From contig CP065003.1 of the NCBI GenBank assembly GCA_016700175.1, positions 2,056,001 through 2,120,000 of the forward strand: 64,000 nucleotides of DNA, in the 5' to 3' direction. Positions 34,223 to 44,157 of the stretch are shown here, one piece after another. This DNA is from Acidobacteriota bacterium (GTDB taxonomy: Bacteria > Acidobacteriota > Blastocatellia > Pyrinomonadales > Pyrinomonadaceae). A program made the translations under genes and the position numbers. A model generated the notes under the pieces. It was not told the DNA's origin, did not search any database, and saw nothing but the letters and a program-made list of their open reading frames with translations. How positions within the stretch are numbered: the stretch's first letter is position 1; each line of letters starts with the position of its first letter.

Positions 34223-34639
34223 ATGAACAACAAGGGGATAGACAGGGACGAACTATTCAGGGAGATCCTCAGCGCGTATCTGCGGTCGGATATCGCGGCG
34301 ATAGAATTTGAGGACCGTGATCATCTCGACGGTGACACCATTGCGGCGTTCGTCGAGGGCAATCTTTCGGAACGAGAGGCACGTCCCGTAAATTCGCACC
34401 TGGTGGATTGTTCGTTTTGCCGGCACCGGTCGGCCGAGCTGATCCGGCTCGATCTCGAATTCGCGGAAGAATCGGCGAAAGCGCCGGAAGCGAAGCCGGC
34501 GCCGACGAAGGTGTCCGATGTGCTCAGCGGAATTCTCGGCAAGATCCTCGGAGCGGGCGAAGGCGCCGTGTTCGCTCACCAGGAAGATGAAACAAAGGAA
34601 GAGGAAGACCGGAAGGACGACAGGGGAGAATCGGAATAG
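34223..34639 (+). CDS. zinc-finger anti-sigma-like protein
   Basis: 138 residues. An N-terminal helical region is followed by an H-x3-C-x2-C zinc-binding motif (His59, Cys63, Cys66) in VNSHLVDCSFC, the signature of ZAS-type anti-sigma domains. The remainder is acidic (EDETKEEEDRKDDRGESE) and has no membrane helix, so it is cytosolic, unlike most ZAS proteins with a transmembrane sensor. CGGAGG lies ~12 nt before the ATG. Binding to the adjacent sigma factor is inferred from context. Confidence 0.8.
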   Translation: MNNKGIDRDELFREILSAYLRSDIAAIEFEDRDHLDGDTIAAFVEGNLSEREARPVNSHLVDCSFCRHRSAELIRLDLEFAEESAKAPEAKPAPTKVSDVLSGILGKILGAGEGAVFAHQEDETKEEEDRKDDRGESE

Positions 34640-34663
34640 ACTAACTGAACGTGCTCACGCGGG

Positions 34664-34692
34664 GGGCCGTCCGGCATTGCCGGGCGGCCCTT
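34664..34692 (+). terminator. strong hairpin after the anti-sigma gene
   Basis: 12-bp stem (34664-34675 with 34679-34690, one G-T wobble), 3-nt loop, short T tail only. Probably an intrinsic or factor-assisted terminator. Confidence 0.65.
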
Positions 34693-34810
34693 CCGCAGTT
34701 TGTAATGGGGTGACGGGCTCGCGTTTCGGCCAATCTCTATGCATCGACACTCGTTGCGGGTATAATGGCTACCTCTCTTTCAGTTCACGAACCCGCGGTT
34801 GTCAGTAGAT

Positions 34811-35440
34811 ATGAATACCAACTGCTCCACGAACAAGGCGCATTTGACCGTAGAGAACGTCGCGGTCGCCAATCTCCCGACAAAGATCGGCGATTTCAAG
34901 ATCGCGGGATACAGGTCGCTCAACAGCACAGAGGAGTTCGTTGTTCTTTTCAAGGGAGAGATGGAGAGAAAAGTGCCGACCCTCGTCCGGATCCATTCCC
35001 AGTGCCTGACCGGAGACGTGTTCGGTTCGATCAAATGCGATTGCGGGCCCCAGCTCCGGAAGGCGATGGAGATGATCGAGGCCGAGGGCAGGGGAGCGAT
35101 CGTCTATCAGCAGCAGGAAGGCAGGGGCATAGGCATCGTCAACAAGATCAGGGCGTACGCCCTGCAGGACGAGGGTGCCGATACCGTCGAAGCGAACGAG
35201 CAGCTCGGGTTCGCGGCCGATGCGCGCGAGTACGAGCAATGCGCCGAGATTCTCTTCGATCTGGGCCTTTGCGAGGTGCGGGTAATGTCGAACAACCCGG
35301 ACAAGATCAAGGCGCTTGAAGACGCGGGCCTGCGAATCGTCGAGAGAGTTCCGATCGAGGTTCAGGCGAAGCAGCCTGCAGCTCATTACCTGAGGACAAA
35401 GAAAGAGAAGATGGGGCATCTTCTGGACTTCAACGAGTAG
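34811..35440 (+). CDS. ribA: GTP cyclohydrolase II
   Basis: 209 residues. It opens GTP to 2,5-diamino-6-ribosylamino-4-pyrimidinone 5'-phosphate, the first step of riboflavin synthesis. The zinc site is intact: Cys65, Cys76 and Cys78 in HSQCLTGDVFGSIKCDCG. The catalytic YQQQEGRGIGI stretch and the C-terminal LRTKKEKMGH are also typical. This is the free-standing form, not the fused RibBA. A TTG at 34799 could extend it by four residues. A TATAAT at 34761-34766 is the likely -10. No FMN riboswitch is seen upstream. Confidence 0.95.
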   Translation: MNTNCSTNKAHLTVENVAVANLPTKIGDFKIAGYRSLNSTEEFVVLFKGEMERKVPTLVRIHSQCLTGDVFGSIKCDCGPQLRKAMEMIEAEGRGAIVYQQQEGRGIGIVNKIRAYALQDEGADTVEANEQLGFAADAREYEQCAEILFDLGLCEVRVMSNNPDKIKALEDAGLRIVERVPIEVQAKQPAAHYLRTKKEKMGHLLDFNE

Positions 35441-35444
35441 GCGA

Positions 35445-36500
35445 ATGTCACTTGATCGCTCATACGAAAGCGGAAACAAGACTGCGAAGAACCGGCAGTT
35501 TGTCGTGGGGCTGGTTTTCTCGGTGATGTTATTTGTTCTCGCCCCTGCGATCGCTGCTCAGAACTCGATCAGCGGGATAGTCTTCGACCCGGACAACAAG
35601 CCTGTCGGTGACATCGAGGTCGAACTTCTTGATACTTTCGAGAGGCTTATCGGAACAAGAAAGACATCCGGATCCGGTTTCTACACCTTTCAGCGACTGG
35701 GAGCGGGAGTTTACTATCTGAAGATCCGGCCCGGCGGAACGGCATTCAGTGAGTCAAAACAGCGGATCGACCTGGGGGATCTGAATGCGATCGGTGGCGT
35801 GGACCAGAAGCAGGTGGACATTCACCTCGAATTCGATCCGCGGATGAATCGGAACGGCGCGGCGATAAACGGGGTCGTGTTTGCCCAGGCGGTTCCGGAA
35901 GAAGCCCGCCATCATTTCGAGAATGCGTCGAAGGCGGCAAGAAAACAACCCGAACGCGCGATAGTCGAGTTAGAGAAAGCGCTGTCTCTTTTCCCGGACT
36001 ACTTCGCCGCACTGGAACTGTCCGGCGACCTGAAACTCGCGAACGGGGATTTCGAAGGCGCGGAAGCCGCTTTCGGCAGGGCTGTGGAGGTGAATGCAAG
36101 ATGCTTCGGCTGTTTCTTCAACCTGGCGGTGGCCCAGAACAAATTGGGGAGAAAGCCTGAAGCGGCATCAAACCTGGTCCGCGCGAACGAGATCGATCCG
36201 GGTTCGATCAACGCCAACCTCCTTCTGGGAATGATCCTGAGGGACCTCAAGCGGTTCGACGAAGCGGAGTCAGCACTGCTCAAGGCAAAGGGTCTGAGCG
36301 GCAACGAGCAGCCGGACGTAAACTGGCAGCTGGCCGAGCTTTATTACTTCGATCTGAAGGAACCGAAAAAGGCCAAGAAAGAGCTGGAATCGTATCTCAG
36401 CAACCTGAGCGATACAGAAAAGCGGCAGAACTCAGGGAAGGTAGAGACGATCCGAAAACTCATAAGACAGATCGAATCAGAGATATCCGGCGGCTCCTGA
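35445..36500 (+). CDS. secreted CpR-TPR protein (paralog of 44594-45619)
   Basis: 351 residues. A signal-anchor or signal peptide (~17-39) precedes a carboxypeptidase-regulatory-like / Cna-B-type beta-sandwich (~40-118, SISGIVFDPDNKPVGDIEVELL, FYTFQRLGAGVYYLKIRPGG). A conserved GVVFAQ motif at 143-148 follows, then about five tetratricopeptide repeats to ~330. The architecture is shared with the minus-strand protein at 44594-45619 (GVIFAQ). It begins 4 bp after ribA and lies directly upstream of the TonB receptor pair. Membership in a receptor-associated system is inferred from that arrangement. It would act in the periplasm or at the outer membrane. Confidence 0.85.
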   Translation: MSLDRSYESGNKTAKNRQFVVGLVFSVMLFVLAPAIAAQNSISGIVFDPDNKPVGDIEVELLDTFERLIGTRKTSGSGFYTFQRLGAGVYYLKIRPGGTAFSESKQRIDLGDLNAIGGVDQKQVDIHLEFDPRMNRNGAAINGVVFAQAVPEEARHHFENASKAARKQPERAIVELEKALSLFPDYFAALELSGDLKLANGDFEGAEAAFGRAVEVNARCFGCFFNLAVAQNKLGRKPEAASNLVRANEIDPGSINANLLLGMILRDLKRFDEAESALLKAKGLSGNEQPDVNWQLAELYYFDLKEPKKAKKELESYLSNLSDTEKRQNSGKVETIRKLIRQIESEISGGS

Positions 36501-36821
36501 CCGCTGCTTCCAAAGCCGTTTCTCCCGCCCTTCCTTGCCGTGACGATCGCTTAGCATCCAATAAATTGTAGAAAATTCAAGAATGTAAACGGACATTCGG
36601 ATTTTCGCTCATTTCACATAGTTTTGGAACGCCTCTAAATCACACCTAAGCCACCTATTTCCAACAATTAACGTGTCGCTACCAAGCCGTTCCTGTCGTG
36701 GCTCGAAATTCGCCTAAAAGCCCGCGCTTTTGCATCGTTCTCTCCCGCCGTCCCCTCGGCAAATCATAGGGAGAACTACACAAAAAATCAGTCAGAAAAA
36801 TCTCTGCTTAGGAGTGAGAAT
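36501..36821 (+). promoter_or_regulatory. leader region of TonB receptor 1
   Basis: 321 bp without a gene, A+T-rich in its first half. It contains an inverted repeat GAATGT-N6-ACATTC at 36581-36598 (possible operator). TTAGGAG eight bases before the ATG is the ribosome site. No riboswitch class is recognised. The final ~15 bp (CTGCTTAGGAGTGA) are shared with the leader of receptor 2; the rest is not. Confidence 0.4.
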
Positions 36822-39800
36822 ATGTTGAACAAATTCAGATTTATCTCTGTGGCCCTGCTGACGCTCGTGCTTGCAGCATTCGCGTTCGGCCAGGGAACCA
36901 CGGGAGAGATCGAGGGAACCGTTACGGACTCCACCGGAGCCGTGGTTCCCGGTGCGACCGTACGCATCGAAAGCACGGGAAGCACCGCGGGATTCAACCG
37001 CACTGTGACCGTCGATTCGAACGGTTACTTTATAGTTTCGAACCTTCAACCCGGCGCGTACAAAGTTACGATCGAAAGCTCGGGTTTCGATTCTTTCGCC
37101 AGGACAGTCACGGTCGTCGTTGACCGTTCAGCCGCTGTCAACGCCACGCTCGTCCCGGCCGGTACAACCGCCGAGGTCGATGTGGACACCAGCGGAGCCG
37201 TGACGATCGATACTTCGGACACGAAGATCGACACGAACATCACCAAGGACATCATCGAAGCGCTTCCCAAGGGAACGACCTTCGGTTCGCTGCTCAAGAT
37301 CGCTCCGAACGTACGTCCGGAAGCTCTCGGCGGCGGATTCCAGGTTGACGGCGCGTCGGGTTCCGAGAACGTGTTCGTTATCGACGGACAAGAAGTCACG
37401 AACTTCCGTACCGGTACCCTGAACTCGAACAACAACCTTCCGTTCGAGCTTCTCCAGGAAGTCCAGATCAAGTCGACCGGTTTTGAAGCCGAATACGGCG
37501 GAGCGACCGGCGGTGTGGTCAATGCGATCACCCAGGGCGGTAACAACGACTGGCACGGAAACTTCGGCGCATCATTCAGGCCTAGCAAGTTCCAGGGCGA
37601 TCCGAATGTGGTTCTGAACCGATACTCAACAAGCGCGGGTTCGTTCGAGTACTTCCAGCCAAACAAGGACGGCGGAACGGACTTCTTCCCGGTTGCTTCG
37701 ATCAGCGGGCCGATCGTCAAAGACAGGCTGTGGGGTCTTGTAACCTATGCTCCTCAGATCTTTGAGACGAATAGGACCGTTAACTACTTCGATTCTTCTT
37801 CTCCGACGAGGACGGTTATCGAGACCCGCGAATTCCAGCAGACGCAGAGGACTGAGCAGGCTTTCGGACGACTCGACGCCCAGCCGGCCTCGAACCTCCG
37901 CATGTTCGGTACGTTCCTCTGGAACCCCATCATCAATGAGGGTTCGCTTCCCGGATCGACCTCCGGTCTTTCCGGCCTCGATCCGCTTTCGGTTTCGGAT
38001 TACGCAGCCCGCGGCGGACGCCAGAACAGCAACGCCGTCAACGGACAGGTCACCTATAACCCGACCAACTGGGTCGTGCTGAACTTCCGTGCCGGCCGCA
38101 GCTTCCTTAACGAGAAGTTGACGGGATCGTACGGTGTTACGCCGATGACTCGCTACCTTTGCTCGACTTCGGGTACACCCCAGAACGTGCCCGGTTCGGG
38201 CTGCCTGCCTGGCTTCGACACCGGTGCCAACACGGTCCGCCTGTTCGACGTTTCGACTCGTACGACCTTCGACGGTGACGCCAGCTTCGTGGGCATCAAC
38301 GCCGGCGGACGTCACAACATCAAGGTCGGTTACCAGTTCAACCGCCTCTTCAACGACGTTGAGTCGGGCTACACGGACACCGGTTATGTCGTTCTTTACT
38401 ACGGCATTCCCATCAACGCCCTGGGCGCTCCGGTCACCCCGACCGCGGGCAACCTCGGCTCCGGCCTTCTTCAGAGGTTCGGTACTGTCGGCAGCGCAAG
38501 CAGCACGAACCAGGCGATCTTCGCCCAGGATTCGTGGCAGATAATGAACCGCCTGACGCTCAACTTCGGTCTTCGTGTCGAACGCGAGGTCGTTCCGAGC
38601 TTCGGCGCTCCGCAGACCACGCAGAACATCGTGTTCGGATGGGGCGACAAGCCGGCTCCTCGTCTGGGCGTTGCATACGACCTGACGGGCGACGGTAAGA
38701 CGAAGCTCTTCGGTTCGTACGGCTGGTTCTACGACCGCTTCAAGTATGAACTGCCCCGCGGTTCGTTCGGCGGCGACTTCTACCGTCGCGACTACTTCGA
38801 GATCCTTCCGGCTCGCGGAGTGGCGTACACGGATTACACGCTTGCCAACATTCTTGGCGGACGTGCTGACGAAGTGGGCGGAACCTGCCCGATCGTCGGC
38901 GGCCCCGGCTACTCGGTGTGCCAGTTCGACTTCCGTATCGCGACCAACTCGACGACGGCCGACATCTTCTCGACGGGTGCTGTTGACCCCGACCTGAAGG
39001 CTGCCCGCCAGAGCGAGTACACGATCGGCGTCGAGCGCGAGCTTGGAAGCAACTTCCTGCTTGCCGCACGCTACACGCACAAGCAGATCGACCGCACCGT
39101 CGAAGACGTAGGCGTCTTCACCCCTCAGGGTTCGGAAGCCTACATCATCGGCAACCCGGGTCTCGGACTCGTCTGCGAGATCTCGCAGCAGGCGAATCAG
39201 CCCTGCACCAAGGCACAGCGTGATTACGACGCCGTCGAGATCCGTGTCGACAAGAGGGCGACGAACTACTTCTTCAACGCCAGCTACACCTGGAGCCGTC
39301 TCTTCGGAAACTACTCCGGTCTGGCCAGCTCGGACGAGTTCGGACGCAACTCGCCGAACGTGAACAGGTACTTCGACCTTCCGCCGCTCGGCTACACCGC
39401 CAACGGTGTTCCCGACAACGGCAAGCTGGCGACGGACCGTCCGCACGTCTTCAAGGCGTATGGCGGATACTCGTTCGACTGGGCGGGTGACGGGGTCAAC
39501 AGGACGTCCGTTTCGGGCTTCACGACGATCCAGTCGGGTAGTCCTGTGACGACGATCTACAACCTCTACAGCCTCGGCACCACGATCCTTTACGGTCGCG
39601 GAGACCTTGGCCGCACCGAGATGTTCACGGAGTCTGATCTTTCGATCAGCCACCGTTACAAGTTCGGCGAAGACAACAAGTTCACGCTTGAAGGCTTCAT
39701 CGACATCCGCAACATCTTCGACGAGAGGAACGAGATCGCCCGTCAGACGACGATCAGCGGAACCAACTTTACGGCCAGCATACTGACTGCTGCCGGTTGC

Positions 39801-39986
39801 GCGACCTGCACGTCTGAAGGTGCTGTCTTCGACACCATCTTCAACGGCGGCGGCATCCAGCAGTTCGTTGAGAACCGCATCAATAGCCTGGGCGTAGGCT
39901 CGACCGGTCTAAGGAACGACTACAACCAGCCGAACTCCTTCCAGGCCGGACGCGATGTCCGCTTTGGATTCCGCTTCTTCTTCTAA
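36822..39986 (+). CDS. Oar-like TonB-dependent receptor, copy 1
   Basis: 1054 residues. A signal peptide (LTLVLAAFAFGQG) is followed by a CarboxypepD-reg domain (~25-115, EIEGTVTDSTGAVVPGATV), a plug domain (~140-250: VDGASGSENVFVIDGQEV and a TGGVVNAITQGG segment) and a ~22-strand outer-membrane barrel ending in the aromatic FGFRFFF. No TonB box is obvious. Such Oar-type receptors are abundant in Acidobacteriota and are thought to take up large substrates or act in surface adhesion; the ligand is unknown. A near-identical copy lies 4116 bp downstream (40938), with very high identity over most of the barrel and divergent blocks at about 37576-37830, 37933-37985 and 38105-38225. Confidence 0.9.
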   Translation: MLNKFRFISVALLTLVLAAFAFGQGTTGEIEGTVTDSTGAVVPGATVRIESTGSTAGFNRTVTVDSNGYFIVSNLQPGAYKVTIESSGFDSFARTVTVVVDRSAAVNATLVPAGTTAEVDVDTSGAVTIDTSDTKIDTNITKDIIEALPKGTTFGSLLKIAPNVRPEALGGGFQVDGASGSENVFVIDGQEVTNFRTGTLNSNNNLPFELLQEVQIKSTGFEAEYGGATGGVVNAITQGGNNDWHGNFGASFRPSKFQGDPNVVLNRYSTSAGSFEYFQPNKDGGTDFFPVASISGPIVKDRLWGLVTYAPQIFETNRTVNYFDSSSPTRTVIETREFQQTQRTEQAFGRLDAQPASNLRMFGTFLWNPIINEGSLPGSTSGLSGLDPLSVSDYAARGGRQNSNAVNGQVTYNPTNWVVLNFRAGRSFLNEKLTGSYGVTPMTRYLCSTSGTPQNVPGSGCLPGFDTGANTVRLFDVSTRTTFDGDASFVGINAGGRHNIKVGYQFNRLFNDVESGYTDTGYVVLYYGIPINALGAPVTPTAGNLGSGLLQRFGTVGSASSTNQAIFAQDSWQIMNRLTLNFGLRVEREVVPSFGAPQTTQNIVFGWGDKPAPRLGVAYDLTGDGKTKLFGSYGWFYDRFKYELPRGSFGGDFYRRDYFEILPARGVAYTDYTLANILGGRADEVGGTCPIVGGPGYSVCQFDFRIATNSTTADIFSTGAVDPDLKAARQSEYTIGVERELGSNFLLAARYTHKQIDRTVEDVGVFTPQGSEAYIIGNPGLGLVCEISQQANQPCTKAQRDYDAVEIRVDKRATNYFFNASYTWSRLFGNYSGLASSDEFGRNSPNVNRYFDLPPLGYTANGVPDNGKLATDRPHVFKAYGGYSFDWAGDGVNRTSVSGFTTIQSGSPVTTIYNLYSLGTTILYGRGDLGRTEMFTESDLSISHRYKFGEDNKFTLEGFIDIRNIFDERNEIARQTTISGTNFTASILTAAGCATCTSEGAVFDTIFNGGGIQQFVENRINSLGVGSTGLRNDYNQPNSFQAGRDVRFGFRFFF

Positions 39987-40012
39987 AGAGAGGAAAAGGA
40001 AACAAACTTACG

Positions 40013-40043
40013 GAGCCGCTCGGAAACGGGCGGCTCTTTTTTT
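40013..40043 (+). terminator. intrinsic terminator after receptor copy 1
   Basis: 10-bp stem (40013-40022 with 40027-40036) with a GAAA tetraloop and seven T residues. The identical element follows copy 2. Confidence 0.9.
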
Positions 40044-40118
40044 AGTGATGAGGAATGAGTACTGAGTACTGAGAGATGAGTACTGAGAGATGAGTACTGA
40101 GAGATAAGTACTGAGAGA

Positions 40119-40363
40119 TTGGAACCTTGAGCGCAAGCGACGGGCATAGTCGGAACCCGGAGCGCAAGCGACGGGCATAACGATCGGAACCCGGAGCGCA
40201 AGCGACGGGCTTAGCGGACCCGGAGCGTGAGCGACGGGCATAGTCCGAACCCGGAGCGCAAGCGACGGGCTTAGCGAACCCGGAGCGTGAGCGACGAGCT
40301 TAGCGGACCCGGAGCGCGAGCGACGGGCATAGTCCGAACCCGGAGCGCGAGCGACGGGCACAA
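40119..40363. repeat. ~30-bp tandem repeat, eight units, between receptor copies
   Basis: Units read approximately GGAACCCGGAGCGCAAGCGACGGGCATAG with G/A, T/C and A/T changes at fixed positions. Each unit contains a CCCG...CGGG-type hairpin. Two units of the same type follow copy 2 at ~44206-44273. A run of TACTGAGAGATGAG-like repeats (40048-40115) precedes it. Confidence 0.85.
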
Positions 40364-40937
40364 TGGAACGCACGTGTCCTCCGTGCACCGAGCGAAGCGA
40401 AAGAATTCGCCGGAATCGAATCCGTTTAGAGCAGCCCTCCGGGCTGCAGATTTGCGGGCGGGGCGCCCGCGGTCCGGCGCGAGACCGCTTTTTCCACTTT
40501 TTTACGAGATTTCGTTGAGATTCTGCATATAAATCCATTTTTGTGGATATTCCCTGCGGTAATGGAATTCGTCCAACTTTTTGAATAATCGAATGTATGT
40601 TCGGATGAGCGTCTAAGCCTATTGTTCTCACCACTTACGGGCACAAAAAACACGTCGCACGGACCGCATGGCGTTGTAATTGCATTCTTCTTTAACACTA
40701 GTCTGTGTTCCTTGAACGTCCTTTCGGATCTTTTGACTTAAGTTGGTTTGTTCGGACCCTCCTAAACCTTCTCTCCTCAGGAGTTTACGACTCCAGTGAG
40801 AAACGGAGGCCCGGCGGACGACTTTTTGAAAGGACGTAAATGGATCATCAGATCCGGTTTTTCTCTCTTCCAGTTCAAACTGAAAATTGGAATTTGTAGT
40901 TTTGATTCAGACTAAAACCCTGCTTAGGAGTGAAAAT
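40364..40937 (+). promoter_or_regulatory. leader of TonB receptor copy 2
   Basis: 574 bp without a supported gene. It contains a GCAGCCC-TCC-GGGCTGC hairpin (~40432-40448), an A+T-rich stretch at 40490-40620, an imperfect CGAA...TTCG inverted repeat near 40588, and paired CTCCT/AGGAG and ACGGAGG segments (~40768-40812) that may fold. TTAGGAG precedes the ATG by eight bases. No known riboswitch class is recognised. Confidence 0.4.
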
Positions 40938-43900
40938 ATGTTGAATAAATTCAGATTTATCTCCGTGGCCCTGCTGACGCTCGCGCTTTCCGCGTTCGCG
41001 TTCGGCCAGGGAACCACGGGAGAGATCGAGGGAACCGTTACGGACTCCACCGGAGCCGTGGTTCCCGGTGCTACGGTGCGCATTCAAAGCACCGGAAGCA
41101 CTGCCGGCTTCAGCCGGACGGTCTCTGTTGACGAAAACGGTTACTTTATCGTGTCGAACCTTCAACCCGGCGCTTACAGAGTGACCATCGAAAGTTCGGG
41201 CTTCGATTCTTTCACCAAAACGGTGACGGTCGTGGTCGACAGGGCCGTTCCGGTGAACGCGAGTCTCGTCCCGGCGGGTACAACCGCCGAGGTCGATGTG
41301 GACACCAGCGGAGCCGTGACGATCGATACTTCGGACACGAAGATCGACACGAACATCACCAAGGACATCATCGAAGCGCTTCCCAAGGGAACGACCTTCG
41401 GTTCGCTGCTCAAGATCGCTCCGAACGTACGTCCGGAAGCTCTCGGCGGCGGATTCCAGGTTGACGGCGCGTCGGGTTCCGAGAACGTGTTCGTTATCGA
41501 CGGACAAGAAGTCACGAACTTCCGTACCGGTACCCTGAACTCGAACAACAACCTTCCGTTCGAGCTTCTCCAGGAAGTCCAGATCAAGTCGACTGGTTTT
41601 GAAGCCGAATACGGCGGCGCGACCGGCGGCGTGGTCAATGCGATCACCCAGGGCGGTAACAACGACTGGCACGGAAACTTCGGCGCATCATTCAGGCCGA
41701 GTCAGTTCCAGGGCGACCCGAACGTCTTTCTTAACAGGTACGGCGTTGGTGCAGGCGAGTTCGAGTATTCGGATCCCGTCAAGACGGAAGGAACGGACTT
41801 TTTCCCGGTTGCTTCGATCAGCGGGCCGATCGTCAAAGACAGGCTCTGGGGTCTCGTAACTTACGCTCCCCAGATCTTCGAGAATGAAAGGAACGTTCTG
41901 TTCTTCGATACGGACGCGCCTGGCCGCACGGTCATCGACACGGAGACCTACTCGTCGACTCAAAGGACAGAGCAGGCTTTCGGACGACTTGACGCCCAGC
42001 CGACCTCGAACCTCCGCATGTTCGGTACGTTCCTCTGGAACCCGATCGTGCTGGACGGATCGCTTCCGGGGAGCACCGTTGGTTATACAGGCACCGGACT
42101 TTCGGTATCTGACTATGCAGCCCGCGGCGGACGCCAGAACAGCAACGCCGTCAACGGACAGGTCACCTATAACCCGACCAACTGGGTCGTGCTGAACTTC
42201 CGTGCCGGCCGCAGCTTCCTCAATGAGAAGCTCTCGGGCGCTTACGGCGTGACTCCGCAGACCCGTTATCTCTGCAGCATCTCCGGCGACCCGGATTCGG
42301 TTCCCGGTTCCGGATGCTCTGCAGGATTCAACACCGGCGACAACACTGTTCGCCTGTTCGACGTTTCGACTCGTACGACCTTCGACGCTGACGCCAGCTT
42401 CGTGGGCATCAACGCCGGCGGACGTCACAACATCAAGGTCGGCTACCAGATGAACCGTCTGTTCAATGACGTTGAGTCTGGCTACACCTCGACCGGTTAT
42501 GTCGTTCTTTACTACGGCATTCCCATCAACGCTCTCGGCGCTCCGGTCACCCCGACCCCGGGCAACCTCGGCTCCGGCCTTCTTCAGAGGTTCGGTACTG
42601 TCGGCAGCGCAAGCAGCACGAACCAGGCGATCTTCGCCCAGGATTCGTGGCAGATAATGAACCGCCTGACGCTCAACTTCGGTCTTCGTGTCGAACGCGA
42701 GGTCGTTCCGAGCTTCGGCGCTCCGCAGACCACGCAGAACATCGTGTTCGGATGGGGCGACAAGCCGGCTCCTCGTCTGGGCGTTGCATACGACCTGACG
42801 GGCGACGGCAAGACGAAGCTCTTCGGTTCGTACGGCTGGTTCTACGACCGCTTCAAGTATGAACTGCCCCGCGGTTCGTTCGGCGGCGACTTCTACCGTC
42901 GCGACTACTTCGAGATCCTTCCGGCTCGCGGAGTGGCGTACACGGATTACACGCTTGCCAACATTCTTGGCGGACGTGCTGACGAAGTGGGCGGAACCTG
43001 CCCGATCGTCGGCGGCCCCGGCTACTCGGTGTGCCAGTTCGACTTCCGTATCGCGACCAACTCGACGACGGCCGACATCTTCTCGACGGGTGCTGTTGAC
43101 CCCGACCTGAAGGCTGCCCGCCAGAGCGAGTACACGATCGGCGTCGAGCGCGAGCTTGGAAACAACTTCCTGCTTGCCGCACGCTACACGCACAAGCAGA
43201 TCGACCGCACCGTCGAGGACGTAGGCGTCTTCAACGACCAGGGTTCCGAGGCTTACATCATCGGCAACCCGGGTCTCGGACTCGTCTGCGAGATCTCGCA
43301 GTCGGCGAATCAGCCCTGCACCAAGGCACAGCGTGATTACGACGCCGTCGAGATCCGTGTCGACAAGAGGGCGACGAACTACTTCTTCAACGCCAGCTAC
43401 ACCTGGAGCCGTCTCTTCGGAAACTACTCCGGTCTGGCCAGCTCGGACGAGTTCGGACGCAACTCGCCGAACGTGAACAGGTTCTTCGACCTTCCGCCGC
43501 TCGGCTACACCGCCAACGGTGTTCCCGACAACGGCAAGCTGGCGACGGACCGTCCGCACGTCTTCAAGGCGTATGGCGGATACTCGTTCGACTGGGCGGG
43601 TGACGGGGTCAACAGGACGTCCGTTTTCGGGCTTCACGACGATCCAGTCGGGTAGTCCTGTGACGACGATCTACAACCTCTACAGCCTCGGCACCACGGT
43701 CCTTTACGGTCGCGGAGACCTTGGCCGCACCGAGATGTTCACGGAGTCTGATCTTTCGATCAGCCACCGTTACAAGTTCGGCGAAGACAACAAGTTCACG
43801 CTTGAAGGCTTCATCGACTTCCGCAACATCTTCGACGAGAGGAACGAGATCGCCCGTCAGACGACGATCAGCGGAACCAACTTTACGGCCAGCATACTGA

Positions 43901-44100
43901 CTGCTGCCGGTTGCGCGACCTGCGCGACTGAAGCTGATGTCTTCGACACCATCTTCAACGGCAGCGGCATCCAGACGTTCGTTGAGAACCGCATCAATAG
44001 CCTGGGCGTAGGCTCGACCGGTCTAAGGAACGACTACAACCAGCCGAACTCCTTCCAGGCCGGACGCGATGTCCGCTTTGGATTCCGCTTCTTCTTCTAA
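40938..44100 (+). pseudogene. Oar-like TonB-dependent receptor, copy 2, interrupted by a 1-nt frameshift
   Basis: Aligned by eye to copy 1, the reading frame is intact to residue ~895, where copy 1 has TTT (39511-39513) and this copy has TTTT (43624-43627). The frame then ends at 43655, losing ~155 residues of the barrel. The remaining C-terminal frame (43519-44100) continues with copy-1-like sequence to the same FGFRFFF end, with no other stop. Restoring one base gives 1053 residues. The shift is therefore recent, or an assembly or sequencing error, and the protein may be functional. It has the same signal peptide, CpR and plug domains. Divergent blocks are at about 41700-41960, 42047-42105 and 42220-42345. 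Confidence 0.8.
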
Positions 44101-44126
44101 AGAGAGGAAAAGGAAACAACTTTACG

Positions 44127-44157
44127 GAGCCGCTCGGAAACGGGCGGCTCTTTTTTT
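44127..44157 (+). terminator. intrinsic terminator after receptor copy 2
   Basis: The same 10-bp stem, GAAA tetraloop and T run as at 40013. It shows that the duplicated block extends beyond the coding region. Confidence 0.9.

Noticed and set aside
37626..39653. 675-codon minus-strand ORF opposite TonB receptor 1, and a similar one at 41688-43637
   Set aside because: Antisense shadows repeated in both copies because the receptors are near-identical; no independent coding evidence.
40119..40363. Possible CRISPR array
   Set aside because: Units are contiguous with no unique spacers, and no cas genes are nearby.
40364..40937. Possible riboswitch before receptor copy 2
   Set aside because: Some self-complementary segments, but no conserved core of any class I know; not enough to call.
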